From: Chionis minor
Lineage: Eukaryota; Chordata; Aves; Charadriiformes; Chionididae
Length of the DNA: 64,000 nucleotides
NCBI GenBank assembly: GCA_013398295.1
Contig: VZSF01008733.1
Span: 124,001-188,000 of the forward strand
Reading direction: 5' to 3'
Within the stretch, counting starts at the first letter, position 1; the number at the start of each line of letters is the position of its first letter. The position numbers were made by a program, and so were the translations under genes. Positions 43,991-55,800 of the stretch are shown here, piece after piece. Under the pieces are notes generated by a model. The model saw only the letters and a program-made list of their open reading frames with translations, was not told where the DNA came from and searched no databases.

Positions 43991-45929
43991 TCCACACTTC
44001 TTCTTCAGATAAAAAAGTCCTTTTTAACATCACAGAATTGCATTTGTGACTCTACCTAAGGCCACCTCTCATCCACAGTAAGTCTGAATGGGATGCTCAT
44101 TAACCAGTAGCATTCCCCAGTCAGCCTGGGGTTCACTGCAAAGGGCCGCATGAATACTTTATGAATACTAAAATGGACTGGAAAAGTTTGGATAATGCAG
44201 GTGAGGTCTTCTGTAAGAGCTATCTGAATTACTAATGACAGAGCACCATTAAATTCTTGTTAGCTGAGTTTAAATTTGATCTCCTTGAAATAGTTTCTTA
44301 TGTGTCCATCAGCAAAGGTCTTCTGTGCATCATGTTGCCTTTTGATAGAGCAGTCTCTCTCTGTTGGTAAGCTAATTACTTATGTTTTCATCCTGCCTGG
44401 TAAACAGATCTCCCCTTGTTCTTATCGCAGTTCACGCCTCACTTGTTTTCTGGTAGACTGCTTTATTTCTTCTGTCAAGCTATAAAGGCCTCTGCTTCCA
44501 AGGCAAGAAATAATAAGCGTTAAAAACAAGTCCAGACTGAAACTTTATAGTCCTTTGGCTCTGTACAGGCAAAATACTTCATGAATTCAGAGCAAACAGA
44601 TCTTCACTCTGCCTGCACTCACTCACCTTTTCACTCTGTTCCTCTCCCTGCCACCTCACAACTTACTTTTACTGGTTCCCATTTCCTAAGAGGTATCTAT
44701 AGTGTTGCCATCCCTAAATGCCTTCATAGAGCTTTTCCAGACCATTTTCCTTGGCTGTCTCCCAGAACAGATCTTTCTCCTCTCTAGAGCCAGCTTGGTC
44801 AGGTACCATCCCTGGAACACGGGACAGTGTTTGAAGCCAGTCTGAGGAGACAGTGATAGTAGCAGCAGCAGCAAAAGGAGCTGGACTACATGTCCTATGG
44901 TTTTGTCTAGCATGAATAATAGCAGTGTGTGAGACACCTCAGCCCCCAACCAGCAGTGGCCCTGCTCCACATTTACAAATGACTTTATAAAAATTGCTCC
45001 TTCCTGGACCCTCTTCTGAAACGGACATTTCTTGACATCCCATCTCTTCCCTCCTCTTTGTCCCTTCCATCATGTGCATTGGACTGACGGATAGGCTGAT
45101 AGTGTAAAGCAGCCTTTGCTGAAATGAGGTAGATTGAGGTGTAAAACCTGGTGTGAGGATCATATTTCTGCCTGTATGCTTTGGAGCTTCTGACTATTCT
45201 CCACTTGCTTCTGAGCAGCAGGAAGTGGGGAAAAGCAGTGTGGGAAGCCCCCCTGCTTTCATTAGGCAGAGAATCCTTAGTGTGCAGTAAATTTGTCATA
45301 TTTCCTACTCGTTCTGGAGCACATTCACCAAGGTTTTAAGAGTTAGAGGCCCATAAGTCAAATACCTTGTGAAACAGGTGCCTTTATTCTCCATTTTTCA
45401 CCTGAGCTTGTAAGTAGTCCCCATATATCTTTGGCTCACTCTGCAGCACAGATTTCTTCCGTGTTCTGTTCTGTTTCCTTATGTCAAATAAACTCCAGCT
45501 AGGAGGTGATGTATGAACATATTTCATCAAAATAATCATGCCCAGAGCCTGACAATGGTGCTCCAGCAAAAGCCATGTCACAGATCCAGCATGCCAGGAG
45601 GTGGCATCAGAACTTATTCTGGTCCTATCCAGCAGCTCTTGAAGGGCAGCACTGTGCCTGCTTCACCACATCAGACACATCAGCATCAATCATGTTAGAC
45701 ACATGGTCCACACCCTGCCATTGGCCCTGTGTCCAGGTGCTTCACAGCTTGTCTCATCCCTTGTAGCCACACTAGGAAGAAAAGACACATTCCCACCTGT
45801 ATTTTGTGGTGAGAGAGCTGAGATACCACCAGGGGACTCATTTTGACAATTAAGGATAACTGGGAAGAAAAGGGATCCACCTGACAAATAGGTATAAATA
45901 AAAAGTGGAGTCATACAATGTGGGGTTTT

Positions 45930-46206
45930 TTGCCGCAGTTTTTGATAATACTGATAGACCTTGGGCTGTCCAGTCCTCTGAGTTGGATGACTGTTGGAAT
46001 GGTGACATTAAGAAACATTTATTTACTGAGAGGGTGGTCAAACATGGAAACAGGCTTCCTGGGGAGGTGGCCAATGCACGATGCCTGTCAGTGTATCAAA
46101 GGCATTTGGACAATGCCCTTAATAACATACTTTAACTTTTGTTCAGCCATGAGGTGATCAGGCAGTTGGCCTACATGACCATTGTAGGTCCATTCCAACT
46201 GATAAT
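45930..46206 (+). mobile_element. CR1 LINE 3' end (ORF2 C-terminus and 3' UTR)
   Basis: The coding remnant LFTERVVKHGNRLPGEVANA then YQRHLDNALNNIL (46017-46132) matches the end of CR1 ORF2. It is followed by the 3' UTR with GCAGTTGGCCTACATGACC, ATTGTAGGTCCATTCCAACT and then the pentanucleotide tail. The 5' boundary is uncertain. The residues before CWNGD may be CR1 with an internal deletion or unrelated. Confidence 0.85.
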
Positions 46207-46358
46207 ATTCTATTCTATTCTATTCTATTCTATTCTATTCTATTCTATTCTATTCTATTCTATTCTATTCTATTCTATTCTATTCTATTCTATTCTATTC
46301 TACTCTACTCTACTCTATTCTATTCTATTCCATTCCATTCCATTCCATTCCATTCCAC
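46207..46358. repeat. ATTCT/CATTC pentanucleotide microsatellite
   Basis: About 30 uninterrupted-length units in three blocks. Roughly 19 copies of ATTCT come first, then three TACTC units at 46301-46315 and a return to TATTC, then five or six CATTC units from 46331. It is continuous with the CR1 tail just upstream. The ORF through it (Tyr-Ser-Ile-Leu-Phe repeats) is an artefact. Confidence 0.97.
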
Positions 46359-46394
46359 TTTTTCATTGTAAGGTTGATTGAGTACTAGAAGATA

Positions 46395-46556
46395 TTGTCC
46401 ATAGAAGTTGTAAAGACACTACCCTTTGAGATACTTGAAACCCAACCAAGTATGGCACTGAGCAACTTTTCTTCTCTAGGCAACCCCAGTCCGAGTGGGA
46501 GGGCTGAACAAGACCATCTCCAGAGGCATGTTCCAAACTTAACGGTTCTTGTGGGT
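46395..46556 (+). mobile_element. Second CR1 3'-end fragment
   Basis: TTTGAGATACTTGAAACCCA, then CACTGAGCAAC, GGGCTGAACAAGACCATCTC and CAGAGGCATGTTCCAAACTT correspond to the CR1 3' end ('...ggagatattcaaaacccaac...tgagcaacctgctctag...ggactagatgatctccagaggtcccttccaacct...'). It is more diverged than the copy at 45930 and lies just beyond the microsatellite in the same orientation. Confidence 0.75.
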
Positions 46557-47460
46557 CATGCAGAGCTCTTGGGCTGGGGCCTGGCTGCAGATTTCTACCA
46601 TCAGGTGTTAGTGATGAAGCAGCCTTAAAACTGCTTTCAGTTTCTTAGAAATGGGAGGCAGCAATGTTGTCCCTCAGCGCAGACTTTACTTGCTTTAGAT
46701 ATTTTTTGGTTTTAGTGTTAGATGAAAGCTTATGGCCTGGTGTATGAACTCATCTAGTGATTTTTAGTAAAGTTGCTGGTGGGGTTTTCTGTACTGTTAT
46801 GGCTGGTGGGAAAGTATCTGTCTTCACTGGCATGGTGTGCTTCTCTGAGCCTTGTACCTGACACCAGGTCGCATAAAAAGGGAGAATGCTCGGTCAGATC
46901 TTCTACACGCTCACTGGCTTTTTAGCAGGTTGTGAACTGAATATTAAGCTAGTTCCTGCTGTTCTCTCTGCCACTACCCTGAAACACCACCACAGTCTTT
47001 ACTAGGTTCAGTGACTTCATCAGATGCCTTTTAGCATTTTTCCCCTGTACCAGCTTTCTGAGAGACCTGATGCAGAGGTGAAATGGCTTCATGACTCAGA
47101 CACTGAAAAATAAATGCTCACATTTCCATAGGATTGTATCATCTTGTCTCATCTGATAGCTTTCAGCAAACAAGTAGTACCACTTGATCAGTTGTTAAAT
47201 GCTTTTTAGCGAGCCTACACTACCCAAAGTGAGTTGTTAAAAGACTGAAGCTTTCCAGAAGAAAGAGCTTGGTACCTGTTGTACTGAAGTTAGTGGTGGC
47301 CTTTCCCCTCAGTCTGGTCACCACCAACAGCCCATCCCATGCTTACTCTGCAGAGTCATCACTGCTGGTTCCTGCAGCCCTGAGGAGGAGGAGGGCAAGC
47401 CAACAAAAGGCTCATCTTTTGCAGGACAGTTGGGCATTGCATAGTTGTCTCTTTGGATCT

Positions 47461-47522
47461 TGTCTTTTTCTAACTTTTTTCTCTAACTTTTTTCTCTTTC
47501 TTTCTCTAACTTTTTTCCTTGT
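47461..47522. repeat. Pyrimidine-rich imperfect tandem repeat
   Basis: CTAACTTTTTTCT is repeated three times with T/C-rich spacers. The + strand is almost entirely pyrimidine. Confidence 0.85.
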
Positions 47523-50289
47523 CCAGTTTTGGCATATATGAGGTGAGAATTCTTGCCTATAGTGTATTATGGACATCTTAGAAGGCACAGTGCCATTTAC
47601 CCATGCCCTTTCTTTGGGTGAGCACACTTCCACTCAGTTTGGATCAATCTTTTACGGGAGACAGAAAGAGACCGTACAAGTAACCCTAAATCACCTTTCT
47701 GTGCAGGGACACAGGTAGAATAGAGAGCAAGATAACGGGACCTGGTTCCTGGGTCAGGGTTGCGATGAACAGAAGAGGTTCAGCTGGGAAGTCATTCTTA
47801 GGGCAAATATTGGTTTTTGAGATGTTTCCTTATCCATCTCCTGATTCACCTTCTGCAGGGTACTTGACACACCTGCATTTTTCTACTGCCTCCTAACCTA
47901 CTCCCTTATGGATGTAAAAGATGGCTGCAGCATGATTAGAGGAAGCCTAGGCAGGGGTGGCAAGCCAATGTATATGCATGTGTGTGGCAGAAGATCCTGT
48001 TCATCCTAGCACAGACCCTTATGGGAAAATCCTCCCACCACCACACAGCTAAGGGTGTGCATATGTCCTTGAAAGCTGTATTTAATAATGAGTTTTCCCA
48101 AGTTACAGTAGTGGTGTGGAGGAAGGTTGCTAGCATTGATCGTCTCTCCTATTGTAGAAGATAGTAAAGTGCCTACAAAAAACAAGTGTTTGGGTTTGGT
48201 TTTTTCCCCTCCCAAATGGAGGATGGTGACCTCCATCATGGGCTGTTTGGCATGGCTAAACTGCTGCTTGTTGTTATGGCAATATGGAAATATGGAGCAA
48301 TTACCTATCTGCAGAAAGTGGGGAGAAGAAGGGAAAATTACCTGCGGGAGGTAAGATCTTGTGTTTGGCGATGGAAGATGGACAGCATGGGATGCAAGTA
48401 GGCATGCTCGGTGCCAATGTCATATGGCAAGAAGACAAAACTCTCTTGTCCTGCATGGAGTTTACGGTAGAGCTCTTAAGGAGGTAAAAACTCTGCACAT
48501 CACTAGAGTGTCCCATGAAGCAACACTCCCACCAGTTACAGCTAATCACGGGCTCCCTTCATGGGTGTGAGCCTTGCCTTCTGCCCCGGTGAAGAGTTGC
48601 CTGGGGTAGTATGCTAAAGCAGAGACAGCTGTGTGTATGGCAAAATGTGACTGCTGTCTTCCCAACACAAGACAGCAGGGTAGTAACCGGAATTGTGCAT
48701 GTGGCAGAGCAGTGAGACACAAGACAAGCTCTAGAGCATGTCCGTGGGATTGCTGCAGGGGTGGGCGGGCAGCCAGGATCACCCCGTACCTCTTAGATGT
48801 GCCTTGGGCACTTGCACAGGGATAGCCCTCAGTAATGACCAAAGAGGGCAATGCAGTTACCTGCTTACATGCCTAGAATCTCCCCTCAGGATTAATGCAT
48901 GCAGAACGTTGGCTTCAGTTGGAAATGTTCCCAAGAAGGTGACTACGGTCGCAGCACTAAAAGCTGATAATTAAGAATATTTTACATCCTTCACCCAAGC
49001 TAATCCTGGGATAGAGAAACTGATGTACTAAAGAAATGGCTAGAGAAAGCACAATTGCAAATACATTAAGTATTTTATGTGAGGAGAAATAAGTAACTTT
49101 TATTAACACATACAAAAAGTTAATTAAAATGAGACAGCAGGAAATAATAGGCCAATAGGCCAATGTTTCAGGCTTTTCTAACTCTGTTGTTCTCTGTTCA
49201 AACAAAATCTGTAGTAGACACTAAGATTTCTTTTTTCTTTCAAGTGAGTATGCACTCCAATATTTTTCCTTTCTGAGATACTTCATGAGCACTTGCATTA
49301 AATTCCACGCTTATTTTAGCTTTGACCAGTAGCTGGGGAAATTAAAGTTACATATATGGTCACAATCAGTAATTTGTTAGATGTATGTAGATGTATGTGG
49401 TTGGTAGGGAACTTTTGGGAATCACAAAAGGGATTTTTTTGGTGTCTCTAGAAACTTAAGTCATCTAGATAAACAACACAGTTTTTATTAGGGAGGCTAA
49501 CAGGGAGATGAAATAAATAGCTTAAGACTTTGCCTCTTGTCTGCTTTCTGTTAAGTGTACCTGGAGCTAATGAACTCATCTTTTATCAGAGTCTTTGAAT
49601 GACAGATTAAAACCATCCCTGGTTTGTTTGATAGTGTAGACCCAGGACTTTGCACACACAAGAAAAGTGAAGGAGGGTGGCTTAGTGTCCTGTCACCAGG
49701 TGTAGCAGGAGGCCCATGCTTGTGCTGCAATTCAAGTGTCCATGATCATGGTAACAAAATTAGCACTGGAGCTGGGCAAAAGTTTTCATTTGGGAATGGC
49801 ACCATGACTCTGTGCCTCAGACTGCATTAAATAACTCCTAGGAGTGGACTTGTCCAAGCTGGCATAGGCACAGAGCAAAGACTTAATTGTGGTCAAGTCC
49901 ACTTGCTCTCCACTCAGCTCTCCCTCTGCCTTCCCCGAGTGATGCTCTGTGAGTCTCTGTGCCGTTTTACTCTCACTAGCTTGGTGATATGTCACTTCTT
50001 GTATTGCCCCAAGGCACTTTCAGGCCAGCATGTCAGGTGGGGAGAGGCAGGTACAAGGATGTTTCAGACAGACTCTCCCTTTGCTCTCACCTGTAAATGC
50101 AGTGCCAAGTGCAATGTGGGCAGGGCACAGGAGCTACTTTTGCCAATACACACCTTCTGGGTCTTTCCTATTGTGGTTTTAAAGAGCGGGACTGAAAATG
50201 TGCCCTGAAATACTGTCTGTGTTACTTGACTTGCAAAAAGACCACAATCATCACTCAGATGTAAGAGTCTGAAGAGCCCTTCGCTAGGG

Positions 50290-50360
50290 CCATGGTATCC
50301 AAAAATGGCTGCCTAAAGTCAAGCTTCTCAGAGTGTGCTTAGGCATCTAAAAATGTGTCT
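50290..50360. repeat. Possible old 'taggcacctaaa'-type interspersed repeat
   Basis: GGCTGCCTAAAGTCAAGCTTC and GTGCTTAGGCATCTAAAAATG resemble the two arms of an amniote repeat containing 'gcctaaagttaggc...ttaggcacctaaa'. Short and diverged; family unnamed. Confidence 0.3.
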
Positions 50361-51005
50361 TTAAAAAAATGCGAAATATCTAACTTGATGTTTTCACAAA
50401 CCAGGCACCAGAATGGAAAATAAGCGTTGAAATGACACCGTGGTTTGTAAAGCTCTCTTATAGGCTGAGGTGAAAAAATAAATTGAGGTTAATGAGAGAA
50501 GTCAAGAAAGTGGAGAGGCAGGAAATTAAACCTTACTATTCTCAGCACTTATTCAGAGAAAAAAAAATTAATAGCATTTTGTTTTGTAGCAAACATTTTT
50601 CACAATGGTTCCTAGCAGATATCAGCCACAGATATATTGCTTTATCAGAAAACTGGCAAGTGACAGCAGAAAGAGCACAGATGGGAATGCAGAGACAGAA
50701 AAATAAGCAAAAAGTATTCTGGCTTGTATCTTAAGTATGTATAAGGTACTACTCTGTTATCTAATTATAGGCTGTGCAGGAAGTAGCAGCTATAACCAAG
50801 GTCTCTTACCATTCTTATCTGCATGTCTTCTGTTGCTTTCAACATCAGCAAATTGTCTAAGCTGCTGTTTTCCATGGTGGGTATCTGCCTCTGGCTGAAT
50901 ATAATCCAGGCACAAGCAGCCAAATTATTTCAACTGTTTTGCACGAAAAGAGTAGGGGAGGTGATCCTGGAACTTTACCCATCCCAAAGAAAGATTTGCA
51001 GCCTT

Positions 51006-51035
51006 GGTTTTTGGTTTTTGGTTTTTGGTTTTTTT
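51006..51035. repeat. GGTTTTT heptamer repeat, four copies
   Basis: Three exact units (51006-51012, 51013-51019, 51020-51026) and a fourth with two extra T residues. Simple sequence. Confidence 0.9.
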
Positions 51036-51561
51036 GCCGACCACATTTAAAGATATACCCCTGTAAAGCTTTAAAGCTTTATATTATTGTTGACACCCAC
51101 AGTTACTGAAACAGTTCTGCTTTTGACCACAGTTTAATACAAAAAAGAGAGCTCCCAGTGTAACCATGGTCCAGACACATGATCCCTGTTCATGCCAAGG
51201 TGAGACCCTTGGCCTGTCAACGAGCCAAGGACAGAGCCACAGGCTCCCACCCCATAGTCAGGCTTCCGCCTGTCTTGAGTTTGGACCCAGTTGCTGGGCT
51301 CAGCTCTCACCCTGGCACCACCCAGGATTTCCATCCTCCTCCCACTCTGACGACACTGTGATCCTGCACTTGCTGACCAAAACAGCTTTCATTGCAGTGT
51401 TCCTTATAGGGTCTAGCATGGGGGGCAGCCAGTCTGACTCAAAGCATGTCAAATTATAGCTGTATTAGACTAATTGTATTAGTCTGATAGTTTATTGATT
51501 TTGGAAGGTTTCTTGACAAAAACCTGATTGACCTGACAGAGTGCTTCTAAACCTTCTTGCA

Positions 51562-51640
51562 GCTTGAGTACTGTGTTCAGTTTTGGGCCACAGTATAGGA
51601 GGGACACTGAGGTGTTGGAGCATGTCCAGAGCAAAGCACT
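51562..51640 (+). mobile_element. CR1 LINE scrap (ORF2 C-terminal region)
   Basis: CTTGAGTACTGTGTTCAGTT, TTGGGCCACAGTATAGGAGG, then TGAGGTGTTGGAGCATGTCC match the CR1 'LEYCVQFW' region and what follows. The fragment fades by about 51640. Confidence 0.75.
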
Positions 51641-52518
51641 TCTGGATTACTCATCCCGCAGCACTGGGCACAGAGAGACTCTTCTATATGTCATGCTTTC
51701 ATCCAGGTATACCCAGAGTTAAGTCCACTGTACCATATATTTTCTGGGCTGATACTCCTCTCTTCCTAGTTTTACAGCAGTGGGATTCTGCTGACAGCAA
51801 AAGTTTGCTCCAGATTTCCAGTGTGAGTGAGGAGCCCCAACCAGGTCTGAGAGCCCCAGTTCACTAACAGTGACGTGGCATGGACAAGTTTTCTGGGTTT
51901 CTCCTACTGTCCCAGGAGGCAGGAATAAGCCCCTTAGGTAACCTCTCCACAGATACCATTACTTCTCCCAACTCCTCTGCCACATTGTAGGACCCCTATG
52001 GGCACAGAGGTGGCTGAATAGCTTCTTCTAATCCGTGTTTCTTGCCAAGCTGGCTACCACAATCCTGTCTTTTCCAGGACCCACCACCTTTCTCTAGCCA
52101 ACAAACCAGTTTGCCAGTTCATTACATCCAAGTAGATTATCCCAAAACAACTTTGTTTCTCTTAACTTCTTGCCCTGCCTCTTAAGGGTAATAACACTAA
52201 TAATCTAATTATGTCTACAATACAAAGCTTGCTGTAATTACTGTATGTGGATACTAGGCCAAATGTAGCCCTGGCAGACAGGTATTGAAGTTAATGCAGT
52301 TGTGCTAAGGATGCATTTGTTCCTTTTCCTTCATTTCTCTGCCAGCAACCATTGTGTGATAAGCTTTGGTACATGGAAGGTGAAACAAAAGGGTATCAGG
52401 AAAAAACAAAGTGGTTTCATCATCTGAGGAACAGGTTATTGTTTGGGAAAGCAAATACCTATGTGCATCTAAACATTTTACTTCAATGCATAGTCCTGTT
52501 TGACCTGCAAGCTTTCTT

Positions 52519-52566
52519 CAAAAAAAAAACAAACCACCAAAAAAACCAAAACCAAAACACACAAAA
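52519..52566. repeat. A/C-rich low-complexity tract
   Basis: AAAAAAAAAC, CACCAAAAAAACC and AAAACCAAAACAC runs. Simple sequence of the kind frequent in bird introns and intergenic DNA. Confidence 0.85.
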
Positions 52567-52699
52567 GTGGAATACAAGAAATATAGTTGACGAACCCTTA
52601 TTCCATCACTTTGCACTAAGGTCCTTTGTGTTGTTTGCCTTTTATTAATTGTAAGAGATACTCCATCTATGTCATAACCAGACAACAGAGAAAGCACCA

Positions 52700-52810
52700 G
52701 TTAATAATGTTACCACTACTACTATCACTCTTTCATAGCCTTTTTCATTTATAGCTCTTAGAATGTTTGGATAGAGAGTCAGGGCAACCACAGGAGAGAT
52801 AAGCGAGGTT
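52700..52810 (-). mobile_element. Possible MIR fragment
   Basis: GTTAATAATGTTACCACTAC, TTTCATAGCCTTTTTCATTT and ATAGCTCTTAGAATGTTTGG resemble the reverse-complement MIR 3' end ('aataatac...atagcgcttttcatctgtagatctcaaagcgcttt'). Weak. Confidence 0.3.
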
Positions 52811-55800
52811 AAAAAACCATCCCTGTTTTGGAGACTACTCACAACTTCATGCTCTCCTTAGCTGATACATTAGCAGCTGCAGCCCAGCAACAGACCTGTT
52901 TTCACTTAGGGTTTGGTAATGTACTTTGAAATACTCTATTTCTAAAAGCTGAGGGTTTCCTGCTCCTTTAAAAAGCCTTGTGAGTCTGTGGGCAAATGCT
53001 GCCTCCTGTGCTACAAGCCCTCACTTGGTTAGCCACGTTGCTTAGGCTGGGTGAGAAGTAACTTGAACTGCAAAGTGCTTGAGGGATGTAAAACTGTTTG
53101 GGACCTGCAGTATTGCTTTTATTTAAAATATTGGGACCTACAATTTCATTTTTATTTTAAAATTTTTATTGGATAAGGCACATGATTACAGGCCTGGGAG
53201 AAAGGCATTAACCTTATTCACATCCAATTTATGGGGTATTAATTCCTTTGCTTTTGAAACACACCCCCAAAGAACCAGCCTTCAGTGTTGTTCCCACAAT
53301 GGGACTTTCTCCACTTAAAAGCAATTGCTGCCCAGCCTCGCTGATGGGAATTGAGACCAGCCTTGCTTGTGTTGTATCACCTGGGCAATCAATCAATCAG
53401 CTGACTTATGCTGGTGGGTGTGGTGAATGTCTCTAAAAGTCCAGGAGGCAGCTCCTACTACCTCTCTTTGGTTAGAGGTTATGTTGTTTTAGCAAAAGTG
53501 TTGAATAAGTTTACAGTGTTGGGAGAAGTTCTGAGGCTCTTGGTGAACGGCTGACTTGGTGCTTGGAGAGCCATGTCAAAAATGGACCTAATGCCTACTG
53601 AGGGGCTTTGACCTAAAGGAAGCTTCTAGAGAAGCTGCCTTGTTGGGTGTCCTCTTGGCCATGGGAGAACTGAAATTAACATAAAGGATGGATATCATGA
53701 TATGCTTCTGGAAGGTAAGAAAGGTTGAAAACTTACACTGTGCCATACAACTATAGCAAATGCTGTGCATGGACTGCTAGCCAAAAGCTTCTGAAGGTAG
53801 CTCATTAGTCTTTTCCTGAACATCAAAAAATCCTGTATTCACCATGGGACAAGAATCTGTGTGTGTTATCATGGAATGACTTAAGCTCATTAAGTTCACA
53901 GTGTACTTATCTCCTAATAGCTTGGTTTTGTGCATGTAACTAAAGTTCTACTGCAAATGTTGAGTCCTAGTCAAGGTCTTTTTCTTAGTTTGTATCAGTG
54001 TCTGCATTTTTGGGCTTTCTGAAGAAGGATAGAAAAAGGACTGCAAGTAGCTGTGAAAGGGGAAAGCTGTGGGAAGGGTAGGCTTTAAAAAACTCTAGGA
54101 GTTTTATTGTCGTTGTACTGACTTTTGCTTTAGACAGCCACATCATTGCACTGGAGTCGTTCCCTTTGACAAAGTTACCTGGTTTTCAGGGTCAGGTTTT
54201 AGTGTAAGGACCCTATTTTTTGCAAGGCCTTGTTTTGACAAGGAAGATCTTGAGTCTGGGAGCACCACCTGTGGCTCTGGAGGCCTAAATGTCCCAGGAC
54301 AGGGTCTGGGGGTAACACCCCTGTGCTCTTCTCCCCTCAATGGGTATTGTGTGCTAACAGGGTGTTCAGTCTTTTTATGAAGCTTCATTTAGTCTAGAGC
54401 TTGCCCAGGACTCCAGTCAGCTGTTGCTTGTCATACCTGTTTCTGCAGGGCTGTCTTGTCGTCCCTACGTTAGGGTTCCTTTCCTATCTGGAAGGGAATA
54501 ATACAAACTGTTCTCCAAGTCTCAGAAACTAAATGAAAAACTGAGTTTTCTAGGCACCACTAGGTGGTGCCTCCCGATCGCTATTGCTGGGAAAATAGCG
54601 ATGCCCCTCCAGGAAAAGAAAGAGCAGGGAAGGCGAGGGGGGATGGATTGCACAGCTGAGCCTTGACAGAGAGCCTCTGCAAACACACCAGCACCAAGTC
54701 TGCAAGTGAAAGATGGTTTGTTTGTTTTTCTTTTTTTAAAAGACACAAAGCTATGGAAGCATTAACCTTTGTGTTACGTGAGACACGCACACCCCTGCCC
54801 CCTTTCCCCAACAAGTAAAGAGTGCTTAGGGGGAAGAGCTAATTTTTGGCTCTGCCTAAACTGTGGATTTTTTTTCTTTCAGCATAGGAGGAAATTCAGT
54901 GGCTTATGCTTGCAATAAGTTTGTGCAGCTAGATGAATTGCAGGTGGGGAACTGATCCCTTGATCCTGCAGCCTATTAGTGATCTGAAGGGCTTATGTTA
55001 TTCAATTAATAAGCCAAGTGTGCAGGAAAAGTAGCCAAAGGGGCTGGGGTTCAGATATGTTTGAAGTAGCAATAATAGCTAAAAACCATGCGAGCAAAAA
55101 AAAATTAGGAGTGCTCCCTAAAAAGATTATTTTTTCTTACTTCTGAGCATCTTAAACATCATAATACATGTTTTTAAATTTTAAAACAATATTTTTTATT
55201 TCCTGCACCCATAATTTTCATTTCTGTCATATCTCTAGGTTTTCCTTAAAAAACTTAGGGCCAAGAATCTTCCTTTGTTAAAATAAATGATAAAAATGAG
55301 GTCAGAGTAGCCCAGACTGGTTACTTAGATGCCTGTTGCATCAAGTCTGGCCTTCTGGCTGCATTCAAGTATGCAGACTGGATACTGCTGAAGGCAACAA
55401 TATCGAATGATACAGACTCAAGAGATTGACTCACAGATTTACCAGAAGGGCCATGAAGAGTTCACTTGTCTACTGTCACCATTCCCTGATTTTCCTCTGT
55501 TGCAAGCATTGCCAGCTCATGTTGTCTTCGGTCGTGGAGGAACCAGGGAGGGGAAGACTTGCATTGCCCTCTGTTTTGCTGTTCACATCAGGTCTGTGCC
55601 TGCCTGAGGACTGGTGTATTGTCGGAAATACCTCTCTAAGAGAGGGTTATTCTGAAATGCTCAGGGCCAGATTCTGGCTTCTGTCAGTCTGGGGTTACCT
55701 ACATCAATGAGTTTATTCAACAACTATGAATAAAGTCAGACTGGTGTCTGTTGCTTGTCTGAATGACAAGTCCATCTGCAAAACAGATAAATATTTGACC

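Larger units (their letters stand above)
46557..51561. other. Intergenic tract without recognised genes
   Basis: Contains a pyrimidine-rich tandem patch (47461-47522), a possible old repeat (50290-50360) and a GGTTTTT repeat (51006-51035). No coding motif is seen. ORFs up to about 100 codons occur on both strands as expected by chance. Confidence 0.65.

Noticed and set aside
46139..46381. Open frame with Tyr-Ser-Ile-Leu-Phe repeats
   Set aside because: It is the translation of the pentanucleotide microsatellite; a repeat unit without stop codons keeps a frame open by itself.
55661..55720. Sequence like GGGCCAGATTCTGGCTTC, phrase of an amniote repeat
   Set aside because: Only one short phrase fits; the expected following blocks are not clear.
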